Source: UBA7455 sp026713185
GTDB taxonomy: Bacteria; Pseudomonadota; Gammaproteobacteria; Pseudomonadales; Azotimanducaceae
Reading direction: 5' to 3'
NCBI GenBank assembly: GCA_963665785.1
Contig: OY762456.1
Location: 3,038,001 to 3,102,000 of the forward strand
Length of the DNA: 64,000 nucleotides
Part shown: positions 8,764-18,907 of the stretch, one piece after another
How positions within the stretch are numbered: position 1 is the stretch's first letter
Layout: each line of letters starts with the position of its first letter
Notes under the pieces: model-generated
The model's database searches: none
What the model saw: the letters and a program-made list of their open reading frames with translations, nothing else
Told to the model about the DNA's origin: nothing
Translations under genes and position numbers: made by a program

Positions 8764-10014
8764 ATGGCTGGAATTTTTAAATTTAAATTATTTTGCAGGT
8801 CGGCGGTAATAGCCATGATTGTCTTACTGACCGCACCTGTTTCCGCCTCCAGTGAGGCCATGCTTGAATTGATTAAAATTCTCAGAGACAAAGGCAATAT
8901 CACAGATTCCGAATATGAACTACTCAGAAACGCTGCTGTAGCAGATGAAGATAAGATTGAAGCCAGCGTCAGCGAAGTCAGGCAGGATGTAGCAGACAAC
9001 ATCGGTCTGTCAAACAAATCCATGGAGTTGGCCGGATGGGCCTCAAAGCTCAGGTTAAGGGGTGATATCAGGCTACGTTACCATCCCCAGGACAAAGACC
9101 CGGGTGGATCTCGCAGCAGGAGCCGTGCACGATACCGTTTAGGTGTGATCGCACAACCTGTTGATGACTGGGAGGTGGGTGCGGGTCTTGCCAGTGGTCC
9201 CAGTGACAGTCGTTCCACCAATCAGACATTTACCAATTACTTTTCGACTAAAGAAATCAACCTCGATTACGCCTATGCCCAATACAAAATCAATGACAAA
9301 CTCAAAATCATAGGAGGCAAATTCAATAATGCCAATTACCTGTATACAACCTCTGATTTACTTTGGGACAGCGACATCAACCCAGAGGGATTTTCCGTGA
9401 ATTACACCCTCAATTCAGGAGAAGGGACAACTTTTGCCAACAGTGGCATCTGGGTGTTATCCGAAAACAAAAGCAGCAGTGATGACCCACATATGATATA
9501 TGCCCAGATAGGACAAAATTTTGAATCAGACAATCTGTTTGGCGCTCTTGCAGGAACCTATTACACCATTGAAGACATTACTTCTCTGGAATCCTATGGA
9601 TCGAATGGCTCCAACTCTGATTTCAATTTCGGCGGAGTCTATACTTTGTCCGGTGAAATCGGTGTGAATGATTTCATGGACAGTATTATCAGAACGAGCC
9701 TGTTTATGGACTGGGTAACAAACAGCGATACCGAAACCGGTGAAGACAATGGATATATGGTTGGGGTGAAGGCATCATCCGGGCCGTGGTCCATAAAATA
9801 TTCCTATGCAGACCTGGAACAAAACGCCTGGCCGGATATCTTCCCGGATGCAGACCGGTTGGATGGCCTTACAGGTATCAAGGGTCATGAGTTTATCTTT
9901 TCGTATAAAATCATGAACAATATTGTCCTCGACATTGATTATTATTCAGTCAGGAATGACCTGATAGATGGAGACCTGAATATGGTGCAACTGGACGTGA
10001 ATGTAAAATTCTAG
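8764..10014 (+). CDS. Putative outer-membrane porin
   Basis: 416-residue secreted protein. The start ATG at 8764 has CGGAGGAAATCAA in front, better than the in-frame ATG at 8698. The N-terminus has a lysine, a hydrophobic core (AVIAMIVLLTAPVSA) and a cleavage site near SASSEA. A short helical segment (about residues 30-80) precedes alternating aromatic beta strands, and the protein ends in a phenylalanine (VKF), the C-terminal signal of outer-membrane barrels. It resembles the putative-porin family often found beside catabolic transporters. The MFS gene follows, so the pair may bring one substrate across both membranes. Confidence 0.75.
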   Translation: MAGIFKFKLFCRSAVIAMIVLLTAPVSASSEAMLELIKILRDKGNITDSEYELLRNAAVADEDKIEASVSEVRQDVADNIGLSNKSMELAGWASKLRLRGDIRLRYHPQDKDPGGSRSRSRARYRLGVIAQPVDDWEVGAGLASGPSDSRSTNQTFTNYFSTKEINLDYAYAQYKINDKLKIIGGKFNNANYLYTTSDLLWDSDINPEGFSVNYTLNSGEGTTFANSGIWVLSENKSSSDDPHMIYAQIGQNFESDNLFGALAGTYYTIEDITSLESYGSNGSNSDFNFGGVYTLSGEIGVNDFMDSIIRTSLFMDWVTNSDTETGEDNGYMVGVKASSGPWSIKYSYADLEQNAWPDIFPDADRLDGLTGIKGHEFIFSYKIMNNIVLDIDYYSVRNDLIDGDLNMVQLDVNVKF

Positions 10015-10128
10015 ATCAAACGGAGTCATGTACCCGATTTCACCCGCGGAGAATGGCGGAATACCCGAACCCCATTACTCTGCGCCTTCCTTCAAATAGT
10101 GAGGTTCCAGCCGGGTTCAACGTCAATA

Positions 10129-11418
10129 ATGAACAGTCCGGGACAGGAACAAAAAGCCTATATAGACCACCACCTTAACCGTAACATTGCGGTGCAGTTG
10201 GCTCATGGCATGTTGGGACAGACAGGCTTTCGCCTGTTCAGCGCTCCAACCTTTCTGCCTGTCTATTTGTACGCGCTATCAGGTTCTGAATTTCTGGTCG
10301 GACTTGCCCGTTCGCTGGAAGCTCTGGGCCAGATGCTGACGCCGGTTGTGGGTGCGTCATTGATTGGACATCGAAAAAAAATATTGGGTATCACGCTCGC
10401 TACCAGCACCCTGATGCGGTTACAGATCCTGTTTATTGCGCTGTCCGGATTCATGTTTGGCGCCAGCAACAATGGCATCTGGCTAATTGTGTTCTTTATG
10501 GTGCTGATGGGGATTTTCCAGGGTATTTCAGTAGTCATGATGAACTCCCTGCGCGCCAAGGTCATCCCTGTGAGACGCCGTGGGTTTGTCTCCGGCTGGC
10601 GAAATTTCCTGGCTGGTGGAACCACCGCAACCCTGGCGTATTTTGCCGGTGGATACTTTATAGACCATAACATCCTGGGTGACGGATATGCGGCGTTATT
10701 TCTGTTGGCTTTCCTGGTCGCGTCGCTGGGGATCTTCGCCCTGGCGTTCACCAAAGAACCACGCGGAGTTTCGCTGCGTAAACGCGAAAATGTGGTTCAG
10801 AGCTTTCGTTCACTACCGCGCCTCTTGAAAGAGAACCCGCCGTTTGCCCGTTTTTTTCTTGTTGCGGCACTGGGCTCCTTTGGCCGTATGGCGATGCCGT
10901 TTTACATTCTGTTTGCGGCAACACAAATGGATATTTCCGGTGCAATGCTGGGCTTGCTGACGACTATCTGGATGCTGGCAGGTACGGTAACCAACGTCTT
11001 TTGGGGCAGCATAGCGGACCGGATCGGTTACCGGATCGTGATGATAGCCACGTTGTCCATGTGGACTATCGCCCATTGTCAGCTTCTGTTTACGGATGGA
11101 ATATTCGGTGTAGTCGTGTTTTTTGTGTTGTTCGGTACTGCGTTCGGCGGCTTTAACCAGGCCCGTCAAAACATGGTGCTGGAGTTGGGGGTGGACAAGG
11201 ATATACCACTCAGGATCGCGTTGTCCAACATGGGAATTAACCTGGTAGCGGCAGTCGGTCCACTATTGGGCGGCGTGATCAGCCTCGCGTTTGGCTACGA
11301 GGTCATTTTCGTGATTTGTATTGTTGTCCAGGTCATTGCACTTGGCATTATGGTTGGTTTTGTACCGGAGCCAAGACGTGCCAGTGTCGTACTGACGACG
11401 GATGAGGATGAAGCCTAA
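10129..11418 (+). CDS. MFS transporter
   Basis: About 429-residue major facilitator superfamily permease with about 12 hydrophobic segments and a central loop rich in basic residues (KEPRGVSLRKRENVVQ). The frame is open from a GTG at 10099, but the ATG at 10129 (MNSPGQEQKAYIDHH) starts nearer the first conserved region. It sits 115 bases downstream of the porin and overlaps by 4 bases the convergent enolase-superfamily gene. Substrate unknown; the neighbours (dehydratase, hydroxyacid dehydrogenase, ThDP enzyme) suggest an organic or sugar acid. Confidence 0.8.
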   Translation: MNSPGQEQKAYIDHHLNRNIAVQLAHGMLGQTGFRLFSAPTFLPVYLYALSGSEFLVGLARSLEALGQMLTPVVGASLIGHRKKILGITLATSTLMRLQILFIALSGFMFGASNNGIWLIVFFMVLMGIFQGISVVMMNSLRAKVIPVRRRGFVSGWRNFLAGGTTATLAYFAGGYFIDHNILGDGYAALFLLAFLVASLGIFALAFTKEPRGVSLRKRENVVQSFRSLPRLLKENPPFARFFLVAALGSFGRMAMPFYILFAATQMDISGAMLGLLTTIWMLAGTVTNVFWGSIADRIGYRIVMIATLSMWTIAHCQLLFTDGIFGVVVFFVLFGTAFGGFNQARQNMVLELGVDKDIPLRIALSNMGINLVAAVGPLLGGVISLAFGYEVIFVICIVVQVIALGIMVGFVPEPRRASVVLTTDEDEA

Positions 11419-12434
11419 CTTTCGAACCACACACCGAACCCAATATCATTTCCAAGTGTGATTTGACCATCTTTTATTGCCGGCTGGCCATTCACCCAGG
11501 TCATCCATGGTCGACCGGATTCAGCCAGCGGGTCAGGATCCAGCGCACAGATGGCATGCAGAGACCATACTTCACTGCCCCGGTGCGGACACACCTTGAC
11601 ATTGTATTGCCGGCCGAGTTCGTAGATCTTGATCAGTTCCGTCAGTCCACCACACCAGCATACATCTGGCTGCACAATCGTATGCAGTCGCTCTTTTATG
11701 AGTAATTCGAAAGCGGCCGCTGTGTATTCGTGCTCCCCGCCGGCGACAGGAATGGGGCATTCATCACGCAGTCTTGCATAGCCTTCCAGATCATTGGAGT
11801 GTAAAGGTTCCTCGAACCAGTCAATACCGACAGGCTCCAGGCCGTCAGCTATACGCAGCGTACTTTCCACATCGAGAGTCATGAAGGCATCGCCCATAAT
11901 TGACACATCAGGACCAAGCGCATCCCGCACACGACGAATTCTGACGATCACATCATCGACATCCTCACCGGGTTCCATCCCGACGAACAGTTTCAGCGCC
12001 TTGTATCCCTGGGTCCCCTGCTCGATCCAATCTTCAACGGGACGTCCGGTACGATATGCAGGCACTGTTGTCTGTATCTCGTCTGACAATATTCCGGCAA
12101 CAGGTTGCTCCGCCCGTTTGGCACGCAAATCCCAGAGCGCCAGGTCCACACCGCTGATTGCCATAATGGCCAGACCTTTCTGGCCATAGGGCAGCGTACG
12201 CGCGTACATCAATTCCCAAAGCGCCTCTACGTTTGAGGCTTCCTGTCCTACCAAAACATGCCGTAACGCGGTTTCAATCACGTGAATCCCGGCTTTTCCA
12301 CCACCACCTACGCCATATCCGGTCAGGCCGTCGTCGGTATCAATGATCACCAGTATCTGACCGAGCCACGTGCGCCAATCCTGCGGTGATGTTGGGGAAT
12401 CCGGCTGTGTTGCTCTGATGCCTGTAATTTTCAT
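11415..12434 (-). CDS. Mandelate racemase/muconate lactonizing enzyme family protein
   Basis: 339-residue enolase-superfamily enzyme. Visible elements are the lysine region GYKALKLFVG at the end of the second barrel strand; metal ligands in MGDAFMTLD, WFEEPL and VAGGEHEY; and a late histidine in VCPHRGSE. This His/Lys arrangement fits racemases or acid-sugar dehydratases of the MR subgroup. The reaction is abstraction of the alpha proton of a carboxylate held by Mg2+. Substrate not determinable. It lies 54 bases downstream of the D-2-hydroxyacid dehydrogenase on the same strand. Confidence 0.85.
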   Translation of the reverse strand: MKITGIRATQPDSPTSPQDWRTWLGQILVIIDTDDGLTGYGVGGGGKAGIHVIETALRHVLVGQEASNVEALWELMYARTLPYGQKGLAIMAISGVDLALWDLRAKRAEQPVAGILSDEIQTTVPAYRTGRPVEDWIEQGTQGYKALKLFVGMEPGEDVDDVIVRIRRVRDALGPDVSIMGDAFMTLDVESTLRIADGLEPVGIDWFEEPLHSNDLEGYARLRDECPIPVAGGEHEYTAAAFELLIKERLHTIVQPDVCWCGGLTELIKIYELGRQYNVKVCPHRGSEVWSLHAICALDPDPLAESGRPWMTWVNGQPAIKDGQITLGNDIGFGVWFES

Positions 12435-12488
12435 GCATGGGTCCTGTCGTCAGATCGTCCTGCCGCGGACAAGTCTCCCTGGGGAATA

Positions 12489-13481
12489 TTACACGGGATC
12501 GACAATCCAGTTTGGTTTAAAGCCCTGTGCAATTCGCTCGGCGTTCTCCACCGCGTTCATATCCGCATTCCATTCCGACTGGATGACCCGCGTAGCGAGG
12601 TGCGGAGTAATCACCACATTGGGCATGGTAATCAATGGATTATCAGGTGGCGTAGGTTCCACCTCGGTTACATCGAGTCCTGCACCCCAGATCTCGCCAT
12701 TTTTCAGTGCGTCAATAAGAGCCGCCTCGTCTACCACTGAACCACGACAGGTATTGATCAGCACCGCTGAGTTCTTCATTGCCTTGAACTGAACGGTACT
12801 CATCATATGGTAGGTGAACCGGTCTAGTGGCACATGCAGCGAAATATAGTCAGAAGTTGCAATCAGTTGATCCAACGGCATGCGTTTTGCCCCAACGGCA
12901 GATTCGTACCCGGTATCAAAATCCACGATGTCGGAATACACCACGCTGCATTCCCAGCCCCTGAGGCGCTGGGCTACTCTTGAACCGATTCGACCAAGCC
13001 CGATGATTCCCACCTGTCTGTCGACCATGGAGGTGTATTCAGATAACGCACCGGTCACACCTTTCATCCACTTTCCGTCTTTGACACTTTCGATCTGCAG
13101 ATCAAACTTATGATTAATCGTCAGCATCAGCATGATCGCATGCTCTGCAACGCTCACCGCGTTGGCGCCGCCGTTATTGGCAACTTCAATTCCGTGCTGC
13201 AGCAGCAGCGCCAGGTCGAGTTGATCAGTGCCGGCACTGAATGTCTGCAGAAGCTTCAAATCCGGCAACTTTGCAGCAATGAAATTGGTTGGCTTGATGT
13301 TAGGTGCAATCAATATCCTGGCGCCCTGAAAGGCTGCAATAATCTCCTCCGGTTCCTGTTCCAGATCAGCGACCACAAGTTCCAACAGGTTATTCTTAGC
13401 CGCTATTTCCTGTAATGCTGCAAGACGAATCGCATTGTGCTGAGGTCTCTTCGTCAACAGTGCTACCCGGGTCTTTGTCAT
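12489..13481 (-). CDS. D-isomer-specific 2-hydroxyacid dehydrogenase
   Basis: 330-residue NAD(P)-dependent dehydrogenase interconverting 2-oxo and D-2-hydroxy acids. Visible are the Rossmann motif GIIGLGRIGSRVA, the catalytic Arg in INTCRGSVVDEAAL, the Glu in DVTEVEPTPPDNPL and the His in ITPHLA. The frame is open to 13619, but the ATG at 13481 (MTKTRVALLTKR) has AGAGGAAAC in front and begins where the family does. It is divergent from the ThDP gene, with a 246-base shared upstream region. Likely acts with the adjacent enolase-superfamily enzyme. Confidence 0.88.
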   Translation of the reverse strand: MTKTRVALLTKRPQHNAIRLAALQEIAAKNNLLELVVADLEQEPEEIIAAFQGARILIAPNIKPTNFIAAKLPDLKLLQTFSAGTDQLDLALLLQHGIEVANNGGANAVSVAEHAIMLMLTINHKFDLQIESVKDGKWMKGVTGALSEYTSMVDRQVGIIGLGRIGSRVAQRLRGWECSVVYSDIVDFDTGYESAVGAKRMPLDQLIATSDYISLHVPLDRFTYHMMSTVQFKAMKNSAVLINTCRGSVVDEAALIDALKNGEIWGAGLDVTEVEPTPPDNPLITMPNVVITPHLATRVIQSEWNADMNAVENAERIAQGFKPNWIVDPV

Positions 13482-13727
13482 GTTTCCTCTCTTTGTAATT
13501 GCTCTCTGACTGACGTCAACCATGTCATAATCCTCAAACCCGGACGCAGCAGGGATAGACATACAGGTGATCTTGTCCGTACATCCGGTTGAGGATAATA
13601 CCCCAGCCTGCGTCCTCAATAAATGACCTATACTGTCATGAACCGGGTATCCGGGAACTCCCGACTAACAGCAATGTGCCGAGTGCACATTCGTCAGAGG
13701 CAGCTTACAAACAACAAGGAGATAGAT

Positions 13728-15362
13728 GTGTCCGGAAACAGCAGAACCGGTGCAGAGATTATTGTCGATACATTGATCAAAGCCGGTGTCCGCCATGTCT
13801 TTGGAATAGTCAGTATTCATAACATGCCCATAGTGGATGCCATCAGCCGCACCCATGGCATTGAGCTTGTTACCGTACGTCATGAGAGCAGTGCCGCCCA
13901 CATGGCCGATGGTTACGCCAGGGCAACTGGTAGCCTCGGTGTTGCGCTTGGCAGCACCGGACCCGGGACGACCAATCTGATGACTGGCTTGTATGAATCT
14001 GCCTTCGCCTCTTCACGGATGCTGGCAATTACCGGCCAGGCTGAAACCACCTTCTATGGCAAAGGCAAGGGTTATGTCCATGAGGCCGAGAACCAGAAAT
14101 TGATGCTGCAGACAGTGGCGCGGTCAGTGGCGTCACCGCGCTACCCCGATGAGATTGGGACCATGCTGGTTAGTGTCATCGAATCCATTCTGAGCGGCCG
14201 ACCACAACCCGGCGCCATCGAAGTGCCCATCGACCTGCAATACGCAACCACCGGTGCAGCTGTACCAGCGATACATTTTGCGGACCCGGTGGCGCCGGAT
14301 GCTGATGTATTGTCAGCTGCCGTAACCCTTATCGGGAATGCAGGAAAGCGGGTGATCATCGCGGGCGGTGGCATTTCTACTGTAGCTACCCGAAATGCCT
14401 TGCAGATGTTCGCGGAACAGATAGATGCGCCTGTGATTACGACACCAAACGGCAAAGGTTCATTTCCAACAGATCACCCTCTGCACATCGGCAATATTCT
14501 GATGCGCCCTCCCGTTAAAGAACTGGTTCGGGAAGCAGATCTCGTCATTGCTATCGGAACACGGTTTCAGGCAGGTACCTCGGGTATCAAGATCAAACTG
14601 CAACTGCCATCAATGGTGCATATTGACATCGATCCGGGAACCATCAACCTGAATTTTGTAGCTGACGTAGGCATGGTCAGCGATGCTGAACTCGCCCTGA
14701 AAGCACTGTGCGAGTCCGATTTTGAGAAAGGAGATGCCCAATACCGTGAAAAGCTGCAATTGGAGAGCGCCAGAACAAGGACGCTGTTCCGGGAACGCTT
14801 TGGTCCAGACCATACCAGGGCACTGGACATTTTTTCAAAATACATGGGCCGTGATGAGTTTTTTGTCCGTGACAGCACTATTCCTGGTTATAACTGGGGC
14901 AACAGTCTGCTGCCGATAGATCATCCAGGGGGCTATATCTATCCGACATCAGGCGCGATCGGTCCCGGATTTCCACTGGGGCTTGGTGTTGCAGTGGCTA
15001 CTGGCAAAAAGACCATCGTGATGCACGGCGACGGGGGCTTCATGTTTCATGTCGGGGAACTTGCCACCGCGGCCCAGTACCAGATCCCGGTCATTATTGT
15101 CATCTTCAATGATGGTGGTTACGGCGTTCTTCGTGGTCTCCAATACAATCAATTCGACGGCCGGTTCAATGGAACTGAACTGCATACCCCGGACTTTGTA
15201 AAGCTGGCAGAAAGTATGGGTGTTGCGAGCCTGTATGCGGATAACACGAATGAACTGGAAACCCGGCTCGCTGCTGCCATGGAATTGGCAGGACCTGTGC
15301 TGATCGAGATGAATGCCAACAACATGATTCCCATCGAGGGAGTCATCCCAGCGCCTTCTTAA
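13728..15362 (+). CDS. Acetolactate-synthase-like ThDP-dependent enzyme
   Basis: About 544-residue ThDP enzyme of the acetolactate synthase / 2-oxoacid decarboxylase superfamily with the standard three domains. The catalytic Glu is in VTVRHESSAAHMADGYAR. The ThDP/Mg motif runs from MHGDGGFMFH to NDGGYG. The start is likely the GTG at 13728, preceded by AAGGAG at 13716-13721; the open frame reaches 13623. Whether it condenses or only decarboxylates a 2-oxoacid cannot be read here. An acetolactate- or acetoin-forming role would link it to the nearby aco operon, but that is speculation. Confidence 0.85.
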   Translation: MSGNSRTGAEIIVDTLIKAGVRHVFGIVSIHNMPIVDAISRTHGIELVTVRHESSAAHMADGYARATGSLGVALGSTGPGTTNLMTGLYESAFASSRMLAITGQAETTFYGKGKGYVHEAENQKLMLQTVARSVASPRYPDEIGTMLVSVIESILSGRPQPGAIEVPIDLQYATTGAAVPAIHFADPVAPDADVLSAAVTLIGNAGKRVIIAGGGISTVATRNALQMFAEQIDAPVITTPNGKGSFPTDHPLHIGNILMRPPVKELVREADLVIAIGTRFQAGTSGIKIKLQLPSMVHIDIDPGTINLNFVADVGMVSDAELALKALCESDFEKGDAQYREKLQLESARTRTLFRERFGPDHTRALDIFSKYMGRDEFFVRDSTIPGYNWGNSLLPIDHPGGYIYPTSGAIGPGFPLGLGVAVATGKKTIVMHGDGGFMFHVGELATAAQYQIPVIIVIFNDGGYGVLRGLQYNQFDGRFNGTELHTPDFVKLAESMGVASLYADNTNELETRLAAAMELAGPVLIEMNANNMIPIEGVIPAPS

Positions 15363-15488
15363 AGTATCCACTGTATGATTAAAACAAAGCCTTGTGCAGG
15401 CTCAATCCGAACGATCTGATCCCAACCTCTGAGGACGGTTGTTTTGTACCATGGGACTTGCCTGCAAGGACACCCGTGGTCCCATCAC

Positions 15489-18400
15489 TCACCAGGTGTC
15501 GATATAGGGGTATTTTTTACCCGTCCTGGGCACTTGTGGTGGCAAGCGTTTGAGACTGCTGGATATCCACTCTCGAGTGTCCGCCGGATCAATCACATCA
15601 TCTAAACCGCCACCTGTACCGGCATTGACTGCCTTGGCGCTGTCATAGGCGCGAGCCACACGGCTTTCGAATTCTAATCTGCGTTCTTCCGGGTCCTCCA
15701 GGGCAGCCAGTTCCTTGCGGTATCCCAGCTTGACTGATCCTTCGATGTTCATGCCAGCAAATTCAGCAGTCGGCCAAGCCACAGTGAAGAACCCGACCAT
15801 GGAACTGGCTCCGCACATCGCCTGTACACCCAGGCCATAGGATTTTCTAACGACAACACCGAACAGTGGTGTGGTCAGATTAGCTCCTGCGTTGAACATG
15901 CGAACACAATGTCGCACCAGGGCTGTACGTTCTACATCCGGTCCGACCATCATGCCAGGACAGTCCATCAAACTGAGTACAGGAATATCAAATGCATCGC
16001 AAAGTTGAATGAAACGTGCACCCTTGTCGGCGCCATCAGAATCAATGGCCCCCGCCAGGTGATGTGGATTGTTGGCGATAACCCCCATTGGACGACCTTC
16101 AACCCGGATAAAAGCGGTAATCACCCCTATTCCGAATTTTTCACGAATCTCCAACACTGAATCCTTGTCGGCAATGGTGTGAATAATCTCCTTCATATCG
16201 TAAAGCCGCAGCCGGTTTTCTGGAACAACGTGTCGCAGATGGCGCTGGTCATGCGCCTCCCAGGTCGAAACAGGACCCTGAAAGTATGAAAGATACTTTC
16301 TGGCAACCTGTACCGCTTCCGCTTCATCCCTGACCAGAATATCCACAACGCCGTTAGGTACCTGAAACGACATAGGCCCAACTTCTTCCGGTGTGTAGAT
16401 TCCCAGCCCACCCCCTTCGATCATCGCCGGTCCACCCATGGCAAGAGTAGATCCCTCGGTGGCAATAATGACATCACAGCAGGCCACCAGAGCCGTATTG
16501 CCGGCAAAAGTACGTCCATTAACAATTGTGATCAGTGGCACCAGAGCGCTCAATTGCGAAAACCGGGTAAATGTGTGGACATCGAATGCTACACCCGGAC
16601 CCGTGGCATCATCACCGGGGCGACCGCCTCCTCCTTCTCCAAAGAGAACCAGCGGTAATCTGAACCGGTCGGCAAGTTCAAACATCCGGTCCTGCTTGTA
16701 GTGGTTGCGCCCTCCCTGGGTTCCGGCAAGAACTGTATAATCATAGTGAACCACCATCGCCCGCGCGGCTTCTTCCGTGAACAGGTCTGCGTTGATGGTG
16801 CCAATACCCGCAAGCAGCCCATCCGCCGGCGTGTTCCTGCGCAGCGTATCAATGTCATATCGTTTATGTTGGCGGGCCACGATCAGAGGCCAGTATTCCT
16901 TAAAGGAACCGGGGTCCATCAGCTCTGCAATATTTTCCCGTGGCATCCGATAACCCCGTGCCCTGCGCTTCGCTACAGCCTCCGGGCGGTTCTCATCCAG
17001 CGTCAGAGCATGGCGTTGGTAACTCTCTTCCAGATCGGGACGGATATAATCCGGATCAAGTTCATCCTCCGTAGCAGTAGCGCCTCCCGTGACTTCTGCT
17101 TCTTCTACAAAGACAATGGGATAGCCTTCACGAACAACATCCCCTGCCCCCATTGTGATTTCCCGTACAATGCCATCTGTCTCCGCGGTAATCACATGTT
17201 CCATCTTCATCGCTTCAACCACAGCTACTGCCTGCCCCTTGCGGACTTCGTCATCCACACTGACATCTATTGAGACTATGGTGCCCTGGATAGGTGAACT
17301 CAAACCTGCCGAACCATCCGGTCCGGTAACTTCGGGAGCTTTTTGTTCTTCCTGAACAGCAGACTGTTTGACCCTGGCATCATGGTCGAAAAGGGCAAGA
17401 GGATCACTGGTATCCACACGTGCTCCCGCAAATCCATCCTGCCCCCCAGGCGCTGGTTCTGTCTTCTCGACAAAACGTTTTCTAACGTCCCTTGAAGGCG
17501 TCGCCAGATCCATCATTTTTTCGTCAACCCAGCGTGTGTGTACCCTGGCATTCTCAAAATCTTCATGAGCAAGAATATTCTGCAGGAAGGGGATATTGTT
17601 ACCTACACCTTCTATGCGGAATTCCGACAACGCTCTTGTGGCGCGGTTAACCGCAGCGGCAAAGTCGGCAGATGGAGAATGCACAATCACTTTTGCCAGC
17701 AGGGAATCAAAAGCCGTACTGGTTTTGTAGCCGGTATAACCAAACCCATCAGTGCGCATGCCCGGTCCGGAAGGCGCCTCATAAGCGGTAAAAGTGCCGC
17801 TGGCGGGTCGAACGGCGCCGTCAGGTCGAAAAGTTTCCATATTAACCCGCGCCTGAATGGCATAACCACGGGGAGTTGCTACTGCCGGATTCTGCAGACC
17901 AAGTTCTGCCAGTGAATCTCCGGCGGCAAGTCTGATCTGTGACTGCACAATATCGACGCCGGTGACTTCCTCCGTCACCGTATGTTCAACCTGTAAACGG
18001 GCATTTGCCTCGATGAATACAAATGGCTGGGCGCCTTCCCGCCCGGATTCATCCACCAGGAATTCGAAGGTGCCCAGATTGGTGTAACTTTCTTTGTCGG
18101 CGAAGCGGACTGCAGCTTCAAGAATCCTGCGACGCAAATCGTCACAGAGTCCCGGCGCCGGAGCGATTTCCAGCACTTTCTGATTACGGCGCTGGATGCT
18201 GCATTCCCGTTCTCCCAGATGCACGATGCCTCCATGCAGATCTCCCAGGATCTGAACCTCCACATGTCGGGCACGTGGAACAAACTCCTCCACATAGACG
18301 TCTTCTACGCCGAAGGCTGCTCTGGCCTCTCGCTGACAGCGCTCGAATATCGTCGCAAGATCATCGGCGCTGGAAACCGCACTGGTCCCCCGGCCACCAC

Positions 18401-18884
18401 CACCGGCCACGGCCTTGATAATCATGGACCCGCCTGTCGTCTCGTAAAAAGCTTTTGCTTCTTCCAGCGTCACAGCACGGTCAATGCCGTTGAGTACGGG
18501 TACATCGGCCTTGATTGCCGCAATGCGCGCTCTGGCCTTGTCTCCAAAGAGCGCAAGGTGATGTGCTGAAGGCCCCACGAAGGTAATCCCTTCTTCCTGA
18601 CAGCGGCGGGCAAAGTCTTCCTGCTCGGATAGAAAACCATAACCTGGATGTACTGCATCACATCCAGTTGCCCTGGCGGCCGCGATCATAGCTTCAATGT
18701 CGAGATAAGCCCGGGCGCCGGTTCCCTGCAGGGCGTGCGATTCATCAGCTACTCTGGTGTGAAGACTGGCAGCATCGTCTTTGGAATATACTGCAACCGT
18801 TCTAAGCCCAAGGTCTGCCGCGGCGCGCGCAATCCGGATTGCGATTTCGCCGCGATTGGCTATCAGTAAGGCTTTGAAACGCAT
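15489..18884 (-). CDS. Single-chain biotin-dependent acyl-CoA carboxylase
   Basis: 1131-residue fusion that puts all parts of an acyl-CoA carboxylase in one chain. It has an N-terminal biotin carboxylase (about 1-445, with GGGGRGTS for ATP and the EMNARLQVEH-type motif as EANARLQVEH). A biotinyl domain follows with biotinyl Lys560 in EAMKMEH, then a C-terminal carboxyltransferase (about 620-1131) with crotonase-fold segments such as FGEGGGGRPGDD. The reaction is ATP- and bicarbonate-dependent carboxylation of an acyl-CoA. The layout resembles the known single-chain long-chain acyl-CoA carboxylases; substrate length cannot be told. It is 23 bases downstream of the double CaiB/BaiF gene, so the two probably act in one CoA-ester pathway. 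Confidence 0.9.
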   Translation of the reverse strand: MRFKALLIANRGEIAIRIARAAADLGLRTVAVYSKDDAASLHTRVADESHALQGTGARAYLDIEAMIAAARATGCDAVHPGYGFLSEQEDFARRCQEEGITFVGPSAHHLALFGDKARARIAAIKADVPVLNGIDRAVTLEEAKAFYETTGGSMIIKAVAGGGGRGTSAVSSADDLATIFERCQREARAAFGVEDVYVEEFVPRARHVEVQILGDLHGGIVHLGERECSIQRRNQKVLEIAPAPGLCDDLRRRILEAAVRFADKESYTNLGTFEFLVDESGREGAQPFVFIEANARLQVEHTVTEEVTGVDIVQSQIRLAAGDSLAELGLQNPAVATPRGYAIQARVNMETFRPDGAVRPASGTFTAYEAPSGPGMRTDGFGYTGYKTSTAFDSLLAKVIVHSPSADFAAAVNRATRALSEFRIEGVGNNIPFLQNILAHEDFENARVHTRWVDEKMMDLATPSRDVRKRFVEKTEPAPGGQDGFAGARVDTSDPLALFDHDARVKQSAVQEEQKAPEVTGPDGSAGLSSPIQGTIVSIDVSVDDEVRKGQAVAVVEAMKMEHVITAETDGIVREITMGAGDVVREGYPIVFVEEAEVTGGATATEDELDPDYIRPDLEESYQRHALTLDENRPEAVAKRRARGYRMPRENIAELMDPGSFKEYWPLIVARQHKRYDIDTLRRNTPADGLLAGIGTINADLFTEEAARAMVVHYDYTVLAGTQGGRNHYKQDRMFELADRFRLPLVLFGEGGGGRPGDDATGPGVAFDVHTFTRFSQLSALVPLITIVNGRTFAGNTALVACCDVIIATEGSTLAMGGPAMIEGGGLGIYTPEEVGPMSFQVPNGVVDILVRDEAEAVQVARKYLSYFQGPVSTWEAHDQRHLRHVVPENRLRLYDMKEIIHTIADKDSVLEIREKFGIGVITAFIRVEGRPMGVIANNPHHLAGAIDSDGADKGARFIQLCDAFDIPVLSLMDCPGMMVGPDVERTALVRHCVRMFNAGANLTTPLFGVVVRKSYGLGVQAMCGASSMVGFFTVAWPTAEFAGMNIEGSVKLGYRKELAALEDPEERRLEFESRVARAYDSAKAVNAGTGGGLDDVIDPADTREWISSSLKRLPPQVPRTGKKYPYIDTW

Positions 18885-18907
18885 GAAATCTCCTTTGTTA
18901 TCGTCTG

